Shown: piece after piece, positions 1-9,117 of the stretch
Layout: every line of letters starts with the position of its first letter
How positions within the stretch are numbered: the first letter of the stretch is position 1
Assembly (NCBI GenBank): GCA_026389895.1
Contig: JAPLGZ010000301.1
Location: 1-37,027, forward strand
From: Chloroflexota bacterium
GTDB lineage: Bacteria > Chloroflexota > Anaerolineae > Caldilineales > Caldilineaceae
Length of the DNA: 37,027 nucleotides
Direction of reading: 5' to 3'
Program-made: the position numbers and the translations under genes
The notes under the pieces: model-generated
Database searches by the model: none
What the model was told of the DNA's origin: nothing
Seen by the model: only the letters and a program-made list of their open reading frames with translations

Positions 1-470
1 TGGTGTAGAGCGCTATGTGTAACAATATACCGAGGGGTGGTCGGGGTTACTTAAGGCAAAGTAAGCTTAGCGTAATCTTCGCAACTATACCATAAGACAT
101 AGGTACTGGTCGGTTTACCTGATGTGATCACAGGTTCTTCAATGTTTTTATGCCCTATCCCCTACCGCCACTGCTGCAATCCCCTGCGCCATCGTGCGTA
201 TTCAACGAATAAAGATCAAGCCAAGCGCGTTCGATCTATACGTTTTTTTTACGCAACTACCCGGATTTCTGATCCCATCCTGAGCTATTTCAGATTTATA
301 GTAAACGTATTGAAACGTACCGCGCTTATACAGGTAGCCATCGCCAGCCGGCGTGATAATCCAGGCGCGATCAACAGTTTCAACGGGCATTGATGGCCCG
401 ATTCGCATAGAGGCAGGAGCGAACAAACCGCGCGCTTGTCGACATGATTGCTTGATGAGAGGAGATTTTT
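1..470. other. Intergenic region at window start, possible gene remnant
   Basis: No convincing gene is seen. On the minus strand about 426 down to 202 there is an open stretch whose translation looks protein-like (VETVDRAWIITPAGDGYLYK, then Tyr-rich FQYVYYKSE). It has no ATG at its head, only a TTG, and an in-frame stop lies a short way upstream. It could be the decayed tail of a gene. The overlapping plus-strand open frames have no ribosome binding site and a basic, Ser/Arg-rich, non-protein-like composition. Confidence 0.35.
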
Positions 471-569
471 ATGGATGCCTTGCTATTTTTAGGACAATGG
501 TTGGTGTTTTTTATTCTGGCGTTTTTAATTTTCTATCTGCTTTCTAACCATGGTTCAGTAAAATCTTGA
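471..569 (+). CDS. 32-aa single-helix membrane peptide (hypothetical)
   Basis: A very short frame, MDALLFLGQW through to a TGA, encodes 32 residues. Almost all of it is one hydrophobic helix (LVFFILAFLIFYLL), followed by a short polar tail (SNHGSVKS). Just upstream is a clean Shine-Dalgarno stretch (GAGAGGAGA) about six bases before the ATG, which is the main reason to believe it is translated. It lies about 340 bp ahead of the first kdp-linked peptide on the same strand. It could be a small membrane peptide, a leader peptide of the kdp transcript, or unrelated. I do not recognise a family. The call rests only on the start signal and the hydrophobic pattern. Confidence 0.45.
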   Translation: MDALLFLGQWLVFFILAFLIFYLLSNHGSVKS

Positions 570-906
570 AGCATCAGATGTGATTCAGGCTAGCTACTTG
601 TGCGCTGTAGTCTTATGTCGGATAAGCGCTAACCACAGTAGCTTTCCCTCTTCACGGGATCAAAAGTCATTGATGGCTTGAAAAGCTAACCTATTGCTCA
701 GGTTCGAACTGGCTAGATGGTCATTGTCATCCATTAGATTGGGCCTTAGACTAAAAACATGGCTAAACTTTGATGCCGGCTGGTTGGCGGTTAGAGCAGC
801 CGAGAGCTATCAATTTCCAACCAGCCAAATTAGTACCACTCAATAGGTGAACGATTACAGGGCGGCGATTCAGCTGCAAAAGATAGAAAAAAGGAGATAT
901 TGCGCG
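570..906. promoter_or_regulatory. Untranslated stretch upstream of the kdp operon
   Basis: About 340 bp without a credible gene, directly ahead of the kdp gene string, so the kdp promoter and any leader should be here. The clearest structure is a perfect 10-bp inverted repeat, GGCTGGTTGG at 778-787 and CCAACCAGCC at 817-826, with a 29-nt loop. The Shine-Dalgarno for the first small gene is at 891-896. No clear -35/-10 pair and no known riboswitch consensus could be recognised. Confidence 0.4.
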
Positions 907-999
907 ATGCAAGACTTATTGTATGTCGGGGTAACGGTGGGCTTTTTTGTTTTATCCTGGGGGTTTCTTAAACTCTGCCAGAACCTGATGGAGGTGTAG
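907..999 (+). CDS. 30-aa membrane peptide at the head of the kdp operon
   Basis: ATG at 907 is preceded by AAAAAGGAGATAT with the GGAG core about ten bases upstream. The 30-residue product has one hydrophobic helix (LLYVGVTVGFFVLSWGFL) and ends KLCQNLMEV. Its TAG stop at 997-999 is followed one base later by the GTG of kdpF, so the two are almost certainly co-translated. As I recall, short peptides of this style (hydrophobic VTVGFF core, then a Cys and a Leu near the C-terminus) often precede kdpF in other phyla, but they have no agreed name. The role is unknown. A small accessory subunit or stabiliser of the Kdp pump is an inference from position and topology. It is too short for most gene callers. 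Confidence 0.65.
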   Translation: MQDLLYVGVTVGFFVLSWGFLKLCQNLMEV

Positions 1000-1000
1000 T

Positions 1001-1090
1001 GTGACGTTATTTTATCTAATAGGCGCAATCTTGGCGCTGGGATTATTGATCTATTTATGCGCAGCGCTTTTGAAGCCGGAGTGGTTCTAA
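1001..1090 (+). CDS. kdpF: KdpF, small subunit of the K+-transporting ATPase
   Basis: A 29-residue product starting at GTG 1001, with the core GGAGG (990-994) six bases upstream. It contains one hydrophobic helix ([22 protein letters not shown]) and ends KPEWF, the usual KdpF ending (Lys-Pro-Glu then aromatic). In the family KdpF is a single-span peptide that stabilises the KdpABC complex in the inner membrane. The TAA stop overlaps the kdpA start by one base (1088-1090 against 1090-1092), a typical coupled junction. Position immediately before kdpA and the C-terminal signature make the call firm despite the size. Confidence 0.9.
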   Translation: MTLFYLIGAILALGLLIYLCAALLKPEWF

Positions 1091-2832
1091 TGACAAGCAA
1101 TGGTTTTCTACAACTGGCCTTTTACCTGGTGGTGCTGATTGCGTTGGCAAAACCACTGGGGTCTTATATGGCGCGGGTCTACGAAGGCCAAAGCACAGGA
1201 TTAGATCGCGTGCTGGGTCCGCTAGAGCGCCTGATCTATCGCCTAAGTGGCGTGCAGGCCAAAACGGAGATGAACTGGAAGGTATACAGCGTCGCCATGT
1301 TGCTCTTCAACTTTATCGGCCTGCTGGTGGTCTATTTATTACAGCGACTGCAAGGTGGGCTGCCACTCAATCCGCAGCACTTGCCCAACATCAGCGCCGA
1401 CTCTTCGTTTAATACGGCTGTCAGTTTTGCCACGAATACCAACTGGCAAGGCTATGGCGGTGAGACAACGATGAGTTATCTGACCCAGATGGTGGGGTTG
1501 AGTGTGCAGAACTTTGTCTCCGCCGCGGCGGGGATGGCCACGTTAGTCGCCTTGATCCGCGGGTTGACACGCCGTTCGGCCCAGACGATTGGTAACTTTT
1601 GGGTGGACATGGTGCGCAGCACCTTATACATTTTATTGCCTTTGTCGCTGATCTTGGCGCTCGTGCTCGTATCCCAAGGGGTAGTGCAGACCTTTAGCGC
1701 GTATCAGGAAGTACCGTTGGTAACGGCCACACAGGACGCGAATGGCAATGCGGTCACCACGCAAGTACTTGCGCTAGGTCCGGCGGCTTCACAGGTGGCG
1801 ATTAAACAACTGGGCACCAACGGTGGCGGCTTCTTCAATGTCAACTCGGCGCATCCTTTTGAGAATCCGACGCCCTTGAGCAATTTTGTCGAATTGCTGG
1901 CGATCTTGCTCATTCCGGCGGCGCTCTGTTACACCTTTGGCAAGATGGTCGGTGACACGCGTCAAGGCTGGGCTGTGCTAGCGGCGATGACGCTGATTTG
2001 GGTAGTTTTATTGGGGGCAGTGGTTTGGGCAGAACAGAGCGGTAATCCTGCCTTAACCAAGCTGGGGATTGATCAGGTGGCCAGTGTGCAACAGCCGGGT
2101 GGCAACATGGAAGGCAAGGAGACGCGCTTTGGGATCGTTAATTCCGCGATCTGGGCCGCGGCGACCACAGCCGCGTCCAATGGCTCGGTCAACGCGATGC
2201 ACGATTCATTCACACCATTGGGCGGCTTTGTCCCCATGTGGTTGATCCAATTAGGCGAAGTCGTCTTTGGCGGGGTTGGTTCAGGGTTGTATGGCATGTT
2301 GGTCTTTGCAATTATTGCGGTCTTTGTGGCTGGGTTGATGGTGGGACGCACGCCCGAATATCTGGGTAAGAAGATCGAAGCCTACGAAATGAAAATGGCC
2401 TCGCTCGTGATCCTCGTGCCACCGGCGATTGTGTTGTTGGGCACCGCGCTGGCGGTCATAGAGCCGGCGGGCAAGGCCACGATTTACAACCCAGGTGCGC
2501 ATGGCTTTAGCGAGGTGTTGTATGCCTTCTCGTCAGCGGGCAATAACAATGGCAGCGCCTTTGCCGGATTGGGCGCCAACAACCCATTCTACAACCTCAG
2601 TCTCGGCTTTGCGATGCTCTTTGCCCGTTACTGGCTGGCTATTCCGACCCTGGCCTTGGCTGGTTCGCTGGCCCGCAAAAAGTTGGTGCCCGCCGGGCCT
2701 GGCACCCTGCCCACACATACGCCACTCTTCGTGGCCTTGTTGATCGGCGTGGTCATTCTTGTCGGCGCATTAACCTTTATTCCCGCCCTGGCATTGGGGC
2801 CGATTGTTGAACATTTACAGATGATTCAGTGA
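1090..2832 (+). CDS. kdpA: Potassium-transporting ATPase subunit A
   Basis: A 580-residue polytopic membrane protein, slightly longer than the E. coli subunit (557). KdpA binds and conducts K+ through a channel-like path with four selectivity-filter repeats. Matching signatures are visible in order: the [11 protein letters not shown] loop, [20 protein letters not shown], a KETRFG...TTAASNGS loop, and [18 protein letters not shown] chose ATG 1090, which overlaps the kdpF stop, rather than the in-frame ATG at 1057 that would run inside kdpF. The stop codon is itself part of the left arm of a hairpin (2831-2899) separating the gene from kdpB. Second structural gene of the operon; expected to be induced by low K+ through KdpD/KdpE. 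Confidence 0.97.
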   Translation: MTSNGFLQLAFYLVVLIALAKPLGSYMARVYEGQSTGLDRVLGPLERLIYRLSGVQAKTEMNWKVYSVAMLLFNFIGLLVVYLLQRLQGGLPLNPQHLPNISADSSFNTAVSFATNTNWQGYGGETTMSYLTQMVGLSVQNFVSAAAGMATLVALIRGLTRRSAQTIGNFWVDMVRSTLYILLPLSLILALVLVSQGVVQTFSAYQEVPLVTATQDANGNAVTTQVLALGPAASQVAIKQLGTNGGGFFNVNSAHPFENPTPLSNFVELLAILLIPAALCYTFGKMVGDTRQGWAVLAAMTLIWVVLLGAVVWAEQSGNPALTKLGIDQVASVQQPGGNMEGKETRFGIVNSAIWAAATTAASNGSVNAMHDSFTPLGGFVPMWLIQLGEVVFGGVGSGLYGMLVFAIIAVFVAGLMVGRTPEYLGKKIEAYEMKMASLVILVPPAIVLLGTALAVIEPAGKATIYNPGAHGFSEVLYAFSSAGNNNGSAFAGLGANNPFYNLSLGFAMLFARYWLAIPTLALAGSLARKKLVPAGPGTLPTHTPLFVALLIGVVILVGALTFIPALALGPIVEHLQMIQ

Positions 2833-2899
2833 AGCGTGATGAGTGATAAGTGATGAGTGATAAGTGAGATCAAATGACCTTTTTCACGCATCACGCTTC
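2831..2899. repeat. GTGATGAGTGA-type hairpin between kdpA and kdpB
   Basis: The left arm (2831-2846, GAAGCGTGATGAGTGA) pairs with the right arm (2884-2899, TCACGCATCACGCTTC) at 15 of 16 positions. Between them the word GTGATGAGTGATAA is tandemly repeated. The left arm begins inside the kdpA stop codon. A second member of the same word family lies at 17449-17540, between two ABC transporter genes. In an operon such a hairpin could protect the upstream message or attenuate the downstream one (inference). Confidence 0.75.
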
Positions 2900-2922
2900 A
2901 TATAATATAAGGAATTTATTCG

Positions 2923-5001
2923 ATGACAGTCCAAACAAAAATCAAAGCACGCCCGCTATTCGATGGGTCCATTGTGCGCCAGGCTGTGCTTGATTCTTTT
3001 CGCAAGTTGAATCCGCGCCATCAGGTGCGCAACCCAGTGATGTTTGTTGTATTGGTGGGCAGCGCGCTTACTACGCTGCTGGCCATTCAAGCGACCGTAG
3101 GTAGAGGCGAAGCACCGGCCGGGTTTATCTGGGCGATCTCGATCTGGCTCTGGTTTACGGTGCTCTTTGCCAACTTTGCCGAAGCGATGGCCGAAGGGCG
3201 CGGCAAAGCACAGGCCGATTCGTTGCGCAAAGCCAAGCGCGACATCAGCGCCAAGAAGGTGGCTGATCCCACAAATCGAAGCAAATATACGGCCGTCCCG
3301 GCGACCGATTTGCGCCGCGGCGATGTCGTGGTGGTGGAAGCGGGCGACTTTGTGCCTGGCGACGGGGAAGTGATTGAAGGCGTGGCCTCGGTCAATGAAA
3401 GCGCCATTACGGGTGAAAGTGCGCCGGTGATCCGCGAAAGTGGCGGCGACCGCAGTTCGGTGACGGGTGGCACACAGGTGCTGTCCGACTGGCTGGTTGT
3501 CCGTATCACCGCTAATCCCGGCGAGAGCTTTTTGGATCGCATGATCGGGCTGGTGGAAGGCGCCAAACGCCAGAAGACGCCCAACGAGATTGCCCTCAAC
3601 ATCTTGCTGGCCTCGTTGACCATTATCTTTTTGCTGGCTACGGTGACGCTGCTGCCCTTTTCGCTCTTCAGCGTGCAAGCCGCTGGTCTGGGTTCACCAA
3701 TTACGGTCACGGTTTTGGTTGCGCTGTTAGTCTGCCTGATCCCGACCACGATTGGCGGCTTGCTCTCGGCGATTGGTATCGCAGGCATGGATCGCATGAT
3801 CCAAGCCAACGTGATTGCGATGTCGGGGCGAGCGGTCGAAGCGGCGGGGGATGTAGATGTATTGCTGCTCGACAAGACCGGCACGATCACGCTGGGCAAT
3901 CGTCAGGCGACGGCGTTTTTCCCCGCCGATGGGGTGGACGAGCAACGGTTGGCGGATGCGGCGCAACTGGCATCGCTGGCGGATGAGACGCCAGAAGGCC
4001 GTTCGATTGTGGTGCTGGCCAAAGAAAAATTTGGCTTTCGCGAGCGTGACATTCACGGGCTGGGGGCAATTTTTGTGCCCTTTACCGCGCAAACTCGGAT
4101 GAGTGGCGTCAACATGAACGGCAACCAAATTCGCAAAGGCGCCTCCGACGCCGTGGCGATCTTTGCCCAAGAACAGGGGGGCCATTTACCCGACAACGTG
4201 CGGGTCAACGTCGAGGCGATCGCGCGTGAAGGCGGCACCCCACTGGTTGTCACCGACGGCCCGCAGGTGCTGGGGGTGATCCAGCTCAAGGATATTGTCA
4301 AAGGTGGCATCAAAGAACGGTTTGTCGAATTACGCCGCATGGGCATCAAAACGATCATGATTACGGGCGACAACCCACTCACGGCGGCCGCCATTGCAGC
4401 CGAAGCGGGGGTGGATGATTACCTGGCCCAGGCGACGCCTGAAGCCAAGCTCAAATTGATCCGCGAAACCCAGGCCGGCGGCCGCTTGGTGGCGATGACT
4501 GGCGATGGCACAAATGATGCCCCGGCGTTGGCGCAAGCCGATGTAGCCGTGGCGATGAACAGTGGCACCCAAGCGGCCAAAGAAGCCGGCAACATGGTTG
4601 ATCTGGATTCAAACCCGACCAAGCTGATCGAAATCGTGGAGATTGGCAAACAGCTATTGATGACGCGTGGGGCCTTGACGACCTTTAGCATCGCCAATGA
4701 TATTGCCAAATATTTCGCCATCATTCCGGCGGCCTTTACAACGACTTACCCGGTGTTGAATCAGCTCAATATTATGCGGCTGGCGACACCAGAGAGTGCG
4801 ATTCTGTCTGCGGTCATTTTTAATGCCCTGATCATCATTGCCCTGATTCCGCTGGCCCTGCGCGGTGTACGCTATCAGCCGGTGGGCGCGGCCACGTTGC
4901 TGCGCAACAATTTACTAATTTATGGGGTTGGGGGCATCATCATCCCATTTATCGGCATTAAAGCCATTGACCTGCTATTGGTGGCGCTCCATTTGGTGTG
5001 A
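2923..5001 (+). CDS. kdpB: Potassium-transporting P-type ATPase subunit B
   Basis: The 692-residue catalytic subunit of the Kdp pump, which hydrolyses ATP through a phospho-aspartate intermediate. Visible P-type signatures are the actuator motif ITGESAPV, the phosphorylation motif DKTGTIT with the acceptor Asp near residue 317, and the hinge [20 protein letters not shown]. The family's closing membrane block ([20 protein letters not shown], then [20 protein letters not shown]) is complete. ATG 2923 follows a TAAGGAA ribosome site. It is separated from kdpA by 90 bp containing a hairpin repeat, an unusually large gap for this operon. Length and motifs are normal, with no sign of damage. Confidence 0.98.
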   Translation: MTVQTKIKARPLFDGSIVRQAVLDSFRKLNPRHQVRNPVMFVVLVGSALTTLLAIQATVGRGEAPAGFIWAISIWLWFTVLFANFAEAMAEGRGKAQADSLRKAKRDISAKKVADPTNRSKYTAVPATDLRRGDVVVVEAGDFVPGDGEVIEGVASVNESAITGESAPVIRESGGDRSSVTGGTQVLSDWLVVRITANPGESFLDRMIGLVEGAKRQKTPNEIALNILLASLTIIFLLATVTLLPFSLFSVQAAGLGSPITVTVLVALLVCLIPTTIGGLLSAIGIAGMDRMIQANVIAMSGRAVEAAGDVDVLLLDKTGTITLGNRQATAFFPADGVDEQRLADAAQLASLADETPEGRSIVVLAKEKFGFRERDIHGLGAIFVPFTAQTRMSGVNMNGNQIRKGASDAVAIFAQEQGGHLPDNVRVNVEAIAREGGTPLVVTDGPQVLGVIQLKDIVKGGIKERFVELRRMGIKTIMITGDNPLTAAAIAAEAGVDDYLAQATPEAKLKLIRETQAGGRLVAMTGDGTNDAPALAQADVAVAMNSGTQAAKEAGNMVDLDSNPTKLIEIVEIGKQLLMTRGALTTFSIANDIAKYFAIIPAAFTTTYPVLNQLNIMRLATPESAILSAVIFNALIIIALIPLALRGVRYQPVGAATLLRNNLLIYGVGGIIIPFIGIKAIDLLLVALHLV

Positions 5002-5033
5002 GCGTAAACCCTGGCGAGGGTTAAGGAGCAGTG

Positions 5034-5432
5034 ATGAATACGCCAAATCGTAAGCCCCGCTGGTGGCAATTGAGTCTGCTTGCGCCGCTGATGAGCGGAT
5101 TGCTGCTGGTTGATGTCCATATGAATCTCTCGCCAGCAGCACACCAAATGGTTGAGGTTGGGGTCGTATTATTGATGTATGGTGCCATGGCCTACTGGCT
5201 CTGGATGAATCAAGCGGCGCTCGAAAGCACCGTCAATGAAACGCAGACGCAGCCCCAGACAATTGCGCGGCTTGAGCCAATCCAAACAGTTTCAGGCTGC
5301 CAGTTGGTAGAACAAGCGCTTGAAGAGCAACAGCCGTCTGGTGAGCCGATTGGGTCAGCCTGGGAATTACAACAAGTGCTGCTTAGACCAGAATTGCATT
5401 GCACACCACCAAGCGGTGCTCGGCTCAATTGA
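5034..5432 (+). CDS. Two-helix membrane protein inserted between kdpB and kdpC
   Basis: A 132-residue protein of unknown function in the same strand and operon. Two hydrophobic segments are visible: about residues 11-27 (WQLSLLAPLMSGLLLVDV) and about 40-59 (VEVGVVLLMYGAMAYWLWMN). A polar, Gln/Glu-rich cytoplasmic-looking tail of some 70 residues follows. AAGGAG at 5023-5028 fits ATG 5034 better than the GTG three bases earlier. In E. coli kdpB and kdpC are adjacent, so an extra gene here is notable. I vaguely recall similar two-helix proteins beside kdp genes in other Chloroflexota but cannot name a family. A Kdp accessory or regulatory subunit is an inference from position only. Confidence 0.7.
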   Translation: MNTPNRKPRWWQLSLLAPLMSGLLLVDVHMNLSPAAHQMVEVGVVLLMYGAMAYWLWMNQAALESTVNETQTQPQTIARLEPIQTVSGCQLVEQALEEQQPSGEPIGSAWELQQVLLRPELHCTPPSGARLN

Positions 5433-5588
5433 GGTAGCGCCAAAATGCCGAAAGCACCAAAACGGATCAATGGAAGATTGTTTTTCGTACATGAATAGTG
5501 TTGGCAACGAATTACACGAGTTTGGGCATGAATCAATTGTGTAATTCCTGGCCAAAATTGAAGCCTGGTGAAGCCAGGGTAGGACAAA
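5433..5588. other. Intra-operon spacer before kdpC
   Basis: 156 bp with no gene. It holds a short inverted repeat (AATTACAC at 5510-5517 against GTGTAATT at 5539-5546) and a small CCTGG..CCAGG hairpin near 5560-5577. The ribosome site AGGGTAGGA at its end serves kdpC. Confidence 0.4.
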
Positions 5589-6164
5589 ATGATGACGGCA
5601 CAATTACGCCCGGCAATTGTATCCTTACTTTTATTAACCATCCTTACCGGCCTGGTCTATCCATTGGCGGTCACAGGGATTGCCCAAGTGGCTTTTCCCT
5701 ATCAGGCCAATGGCAGTGTGATGATGAGCAACGGCCAAAAAGTCGGTTCGGCCCTGATCGGTCAAGATTTTAGCGATCCGCGCTACTTCTGGGGTCGATT
5801 GTCGGCCACAGGGCCAGCGCCCTACAATGCGGCGGCTTCCTCTGGCTCCAATCTGGGCCCCACCAATCCAGCACTGCTCAAAGCCGTGCAGGCCCGCGTC
5901 GACGCCCTGCGCGCTGCCGACCCCACCAATAAAGCGCTGATCCCGGTTAATCTCGTCACAGCTTCGGCCAGTGGCTTGGACCCGCAGATCAGCCCCGCCG
6001 CAGCCGAATATCAAGTGGCCCGCATTGCGCAATTACGCAATATGAGCGTCGATCAGGTGCGCCAATTGGTGGCCAAAAACACGGCAGGCCGGCAGTTCGA
6101 CTTTCTCGGTGAGCCCCGCGTCAATGTGTTGTCTTTGAACTTGGCGCTAGACCAAGTAAAGTAA
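5589..6164 (+). CDS. kdpC: Potassium-transporting ATPase subunit C
   Basis: 191 residues, the usual size of KdpC. This single-span subunit associates with KdpB and raises its ATP affinity. One N-terminal membrane segment ([21 protein letters not shown]) is followed by a periplasmic domain with the family signatures [20 protein letters not shown], the [15 protein letters not shown] block and the closing [13 protein letters not shown]. Two ATGs in tandem (5589, 5592) could serve. AGGA at 5581-5584 is slightly better placed for the second; the first is annotated. A nested hairpin element (6166-6299) starts right after the stop and separates it from kdpD. Confidence 0.96.
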   Translation: MMTAQLRPAIVSLLLLTILTGLVYPLAVTGIAQVAFPYQANGSVMMSNGQKVGSALIGQDFSDPRYFWGRLSATGPAPYNAAASSGSNLGPTNPALLKAVQARVDALRAADPTNKALIPVNLVTASASGLDPQISPAAAEYQVARIAQLRNMSVDQVRQLVAKNTAGRQFDFLGEPRVNVLSLNLALDQVK

Positions 6165-6165
6165 A

Positions 6166-6299
6166 TTTAGATTGACGATTTATGATTTACGAAGTTGTCA
6201 TAACGGCATCATTACATCTGCTTTCTGTGCTAATTCGCCGAAAGCAGATGTAATGACGGTAACGAAGCGACCTCGTAAATCGTAAATCGTCAATCTAAA
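6166..6299. repeat. GATTTACGA-type nested inverted repeat between kdpC and kdpD
   Basis: Outer arms of 27 nt (6166-6192 and 6273-6299) pair with one mismatch, itself a possible G-U pair in RNA. An inner perfect 16-bp pair follows (TCATTACATCTGCTTT at 6209-6224 with AAAGCAGATGTAATGA at 6241-6256). The whole 134-bp block can fold into one long stepped hairpin. The outer-arm word (GTAAATC/GTCAATC permutations) recurs at 36825-36965. Confidence 0.8.
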
Positions 6300-6311
6300 A
6301 TCGCAAATTCT

Positions 6312-8993
6312 ATGCCAAATCAACGCCCCAATCCTGATCAATTATTAGAACGTGTGCAAGCAGAAGAAGCCAAGTTGGCGCGCGGCCACTTAAAAATCTT
6401 CTTTGGCTCGGCCGCCGGCGTGGGCAAAACCTATGCCATGCTCGAGGCGGCCCAACAGCGCCAGGCCGAAGGCGTCGATACAGTCGTTGGTTATGTGGAG
6501 ACGCATAACCGAGCGGAGACCGATGCCCTGCTGGAAGGGCTGGAACTGCTGCCACCTTTGCTGGTCAATTATCGCAGCGCAACCCTGCGCGAATTTGATC
6601 TGGACGCCGCCTTATACCGCCATCCCACCTTGATTTTGGTCGATGAATTGGCGCACACCAACGCGCCGGGGCTGCGCCACACCAAACGCTGGCAAGATGT
6701 CGAAGAATTGCTCAACGCGGGGATCAACGTCTATACCACCATCAATGTGCAGCACCTCGAAAGTCTCAACGATGTGGTTGCGCAGATCACCAATATCACC
6801 GTGCGCGAAACGGTGCCGGACCGCATCTTAGAAGAGGCGGACGAGGTTGAGCTGATCGATTTGCCGCCAGATGAGTTGCTGCAACGGTTACGCGAAGGCA
6901 AAGTCTACGTCTCTGAGCACGCCAAACAGGCCATCGATAATTTCTTCCGCAAAGGCAATTTGATTGCCCTGCGTGAACTCGCCTTACGCCGCACGGCGGA
7001 TCGCGTGGATGCGCAGATGCAGCGTTATATGCAGGACCACGCCATCCCGACCGTTTGGCCCACGCAAGAGCGCTTGCTGGTAGGCATCAGTCCCAGCCCA
7101 GAGGCCGCCCGCCTGGTGCGCGCCGCGCGCCGCATCGCGGCCCGTTTACGCGCCGAATGGTTGGTCGTCTATGTCGAGACGCCAGCTCACATGCGCTTGA
7201 CCGAAATTGAGCGCAACCGGGTGATCCAAACGTTGCGCCTGGCCGAAAAACTCGGCGCCGAGACCGTCACCTTAAATGGTACAGACGCCAGTGAAGAGAT
7301 ATTAAGTTACGCCCGCCAGCGCAATGTCAATAAAATTGTGATCGGCAAACCAGATCGCCCGCTCTGGCGCGATCTCCTCTTTGGCTCGGTATTGGAAAAT
7401 TTAGTGCGGGCCAGCAGTGACATTGACGTATATGTGATCAGCAGTGAGCAAGAAGATGCCAGTTTGCCGCTGCGGCCCACCTTTGTGCGCACCAGTCCCT
7501 GGTCGGCTTATCTCAAAACAGTGCTGATCGTGGCGACCTGCACCTTGGTGGCGGAAGGAATCTTCCGGCGCTTGGAACTTTCCAACTTGATCATGCTCTA
7601 TCTGCTCGGCGTCACCTTTGTGGCGTTCCGCTATGGTCGTGGCCCCTCCATTCTGGCCGCGGTGCTGAGCGTTGGCGCCTTCGACTTCTTTTTTGTGCAA
7701 CCCTACTTCACCTTTGCCGTTTCGGATATGCAGTATGGCTTGACTTTTCTCAGTATGCTCATTGTAGCGGTCGTGATCAGCAGTTTAGCCGTGCGCATTC
7801 GCGCCCAAGCCCATACGGCGCATCAGCGCGAACGGCGCACAGCCGCCCTCTACACCTTGACCCGCGCATTGGCCAACACGCGCGACATGACGACGCTGGT
7901 CCGCATTGCGACCAGCCAAATTAGCGATGTCTTTGCCAGTAAAACGGAGATCCTCTTGCCAAACGGACAAGGTAAGCTTGAAATGGCAGCGGAGGAGTTG
8001 TTCGCCAGTGATGATCACGAGCGCGAGCTAGCCATTGCCCAGTGGGTATACGAACATAAACAGATGGCTGGCATGAATACCGATACACTGCCAAGCAGCG
8101 GTGCCACCTACGTGCCATTGACGGCCACCCGCGGCTCGGTTGGTGTGCTAGCGATCAAACCAGCCGATCCACGCCGCCTGCTCGATCCCGATCAGGTGCA
8201 TTGGCTAGAAACCTTGGCGAACCAGATCAGCGTCGCGATTGAACGCGCCCAACTCGCCACCGAAGCCCAGGCGGCCACCGTGCAGATCGAGACCGAACGA
8301 TTACGCAATACCCTGCTCAGTTCGGTTTCGCACGATCTGCGCACCCCCTTGGCTTCGATCACCGGCGCGGCGAGCGCACTGCTAGACAACAGCAGCACAC
8401 TCGCACCGGCCACCCAACGCGAATTGATTACAACGATCGTCGATGAGTCGGAACGGCTCAACCACCTTCTGACCAATCTGCTGGACATGACGCGCCTAGA
8501 AGCCGGCACCATCAACATCCACAAGGAATGGCAGCCTGTCGAAGAGGTAATCGGGGCGGCGTTAACGCACCTGAATGCGCAATTGCAAGGCCGGTCTGTC
8601 CACACCGATCTGCCAGCCGATTTGCCGCTTGTACCACTCGACAGTGTGTTGATCGAACAAGTATTGACCAATCTGATCGAAAATGCCGTGAAATATACAC
8701 CGCCAGGCAGTTCGCTTGACATTAGCGCGCAGCGGACCGGCAACGCCGTGACTTTGCAGATCGCAGATCATGGGCCCGGTCTACCGGCCGCGCTGCAACA
8801 ACGGATCTTCGATAAATTTTACCGCGTCCAACCCAACGATCCGCAGCATGGTTCTGGCCTGGGGCTGACGATTTGCCGGGGGATCGTTGAAGCCCACGGC
8901 GGCCGCATTTGGGCGGCGAACCGGGCGGATGGGCCAGGCGCCGTCTTTGCCTTTACATTGCCGCTCGATGGCGAGCCGCCCACACTCCTGTAG
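6312..8993 (+). CDS. kdpD: Osmosensitive K+ channel sensor histidine kinase KdpD
   Basis: An 893-residue membrane sensor kinase that phosphorylates KdpE when K+ is limiting. Domains in order: KdpD N-terminal nucleotide-binding domain with Walker A GSAAGVGKT (residues 32-40) and DELAHTN (111-117); universal-stress-like domain (about 254-380, ending FGSVLENLVRASSDIDVYVI); a four-helix DUF4118 membrane block (about 404-500); a GAF-like segment; and the kinase core. The core has the phospho-acceptor His near residue 674 (SVSHDLRTPL), an N box (LIENAVKYTPPG, about 785) and a G box (GSGLGLTICRG, about 848). Length matches E. coli KdpD (894). It is separated from kdpC by the hairpin element, which may set its level relative to the pump. 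Confidence 0.97.
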   Translation: MPNQRPNPDQLLERVQAEEAKLARGHLKIFFGSAAGVGKTYAMLEAAQQRQAEGVDTVVGYVETHNRAETDALLEGLELLPPLLVNYRSATLREFDLDAALYRHPTLILVDELAHTNAPGLRHTKRWQDVEELLNAGINVYTTINVQHLESLNDVVAQITNITVRETVPDRILEEADEVELIDLPPDELLQRLREGKVYVSEHAKQAIDNFFRKGNLIALRELALRRTADRVDAQMQRYMQDHAIPTVWPTQERLLVGISPSPEAARLVRAARRIAARLRAEWLVVYVETPAHMRLTEIERNRVIQTLRLAEKLGAETVTLNGTDASEEILSYARQRNVNKIVIGKPDRPLWRDLLFGSVLENLVRASSDIDVYVISSEQEDASLPLRPTFVRTSPWSAYLKTVLIVATCTLVAEGIFRRLELSNLIMLYLLGVTFVAFRYGRGPSILAAVLSVGAFDFFFVQPYFTFAVSDMQYGLTFLSMLIVAVVISSLAVRIRAQAHTAHQRERRTAALYTLTRALANTRDMTTLVRIATSQISDVFASKTEILLPNGQGKLEMAAEELFASDDHERELAIAQWVYEHKQMAGMNTDTLPSSGATYVPLTATRGSVGVLAIKPADPRRLLDPDQVHWLETLANQISVAIERAQLATEAQAATVQIETERLRNTLLSSVSHDLRTPLASITGAASALLDNSSTLAPATQRELITTIVDESERLNHLLTNLLDMTRLEAGTINIHKEWQPVEEVIGAALTHLNAQLQGRSVHTDLPADLPLVPLDSVLIEQVLTNLIENAVKYTPPGSSLDISAQRTGNAVTLQIADHGPGLPAALQQRIFDKFYRVQPNDPQHGSGLGLTICRGIVEAHGGRIWAANRADGPGAVFAFTLPLDGEPPTLL

Positions 8994-9117
8994 ATTTAAC
9001 CGATATGATGCTAATGAGACCGGCACTTAACGTTGTCACGTGCAACCATAACCGATCTACTGACTCGCTCCAAGCGAAAAGCGCCGATCTCATTTCGACA
9101 GTCAAGGGTAAAAAAGT

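Noticed and set aside
124-393. Open frame of 89 codons on the plus strand at the window start
   Set aside because: No ribosome site, odd composition, and it overlaps a more protein-like minus-strand stretch that also lacks a start.
690-720. tRNA T-loop-like GGTTCGAACT near 701
   Set aside because: No acceptor stem, D arm or anticodon arm can be placed around it.
570-900. c-di-AMP (ydaO-type) riboswitch upstream of kdp
   Set aside because: An AGCTAACCT-like word is present near 685, but the other conserved blocks of the motif (for example GGGGUGAA) are not, and the order does not fit.
2956-3899. Two long minus-strand open frames (240 and 270 codons) opposite kdpB
   Set aside because: Shadows of a GC-rich real gene: His/Arg/Gln-rich or Ser/Thr/Pro-rich translations with no motifs, fully inside kdpB.
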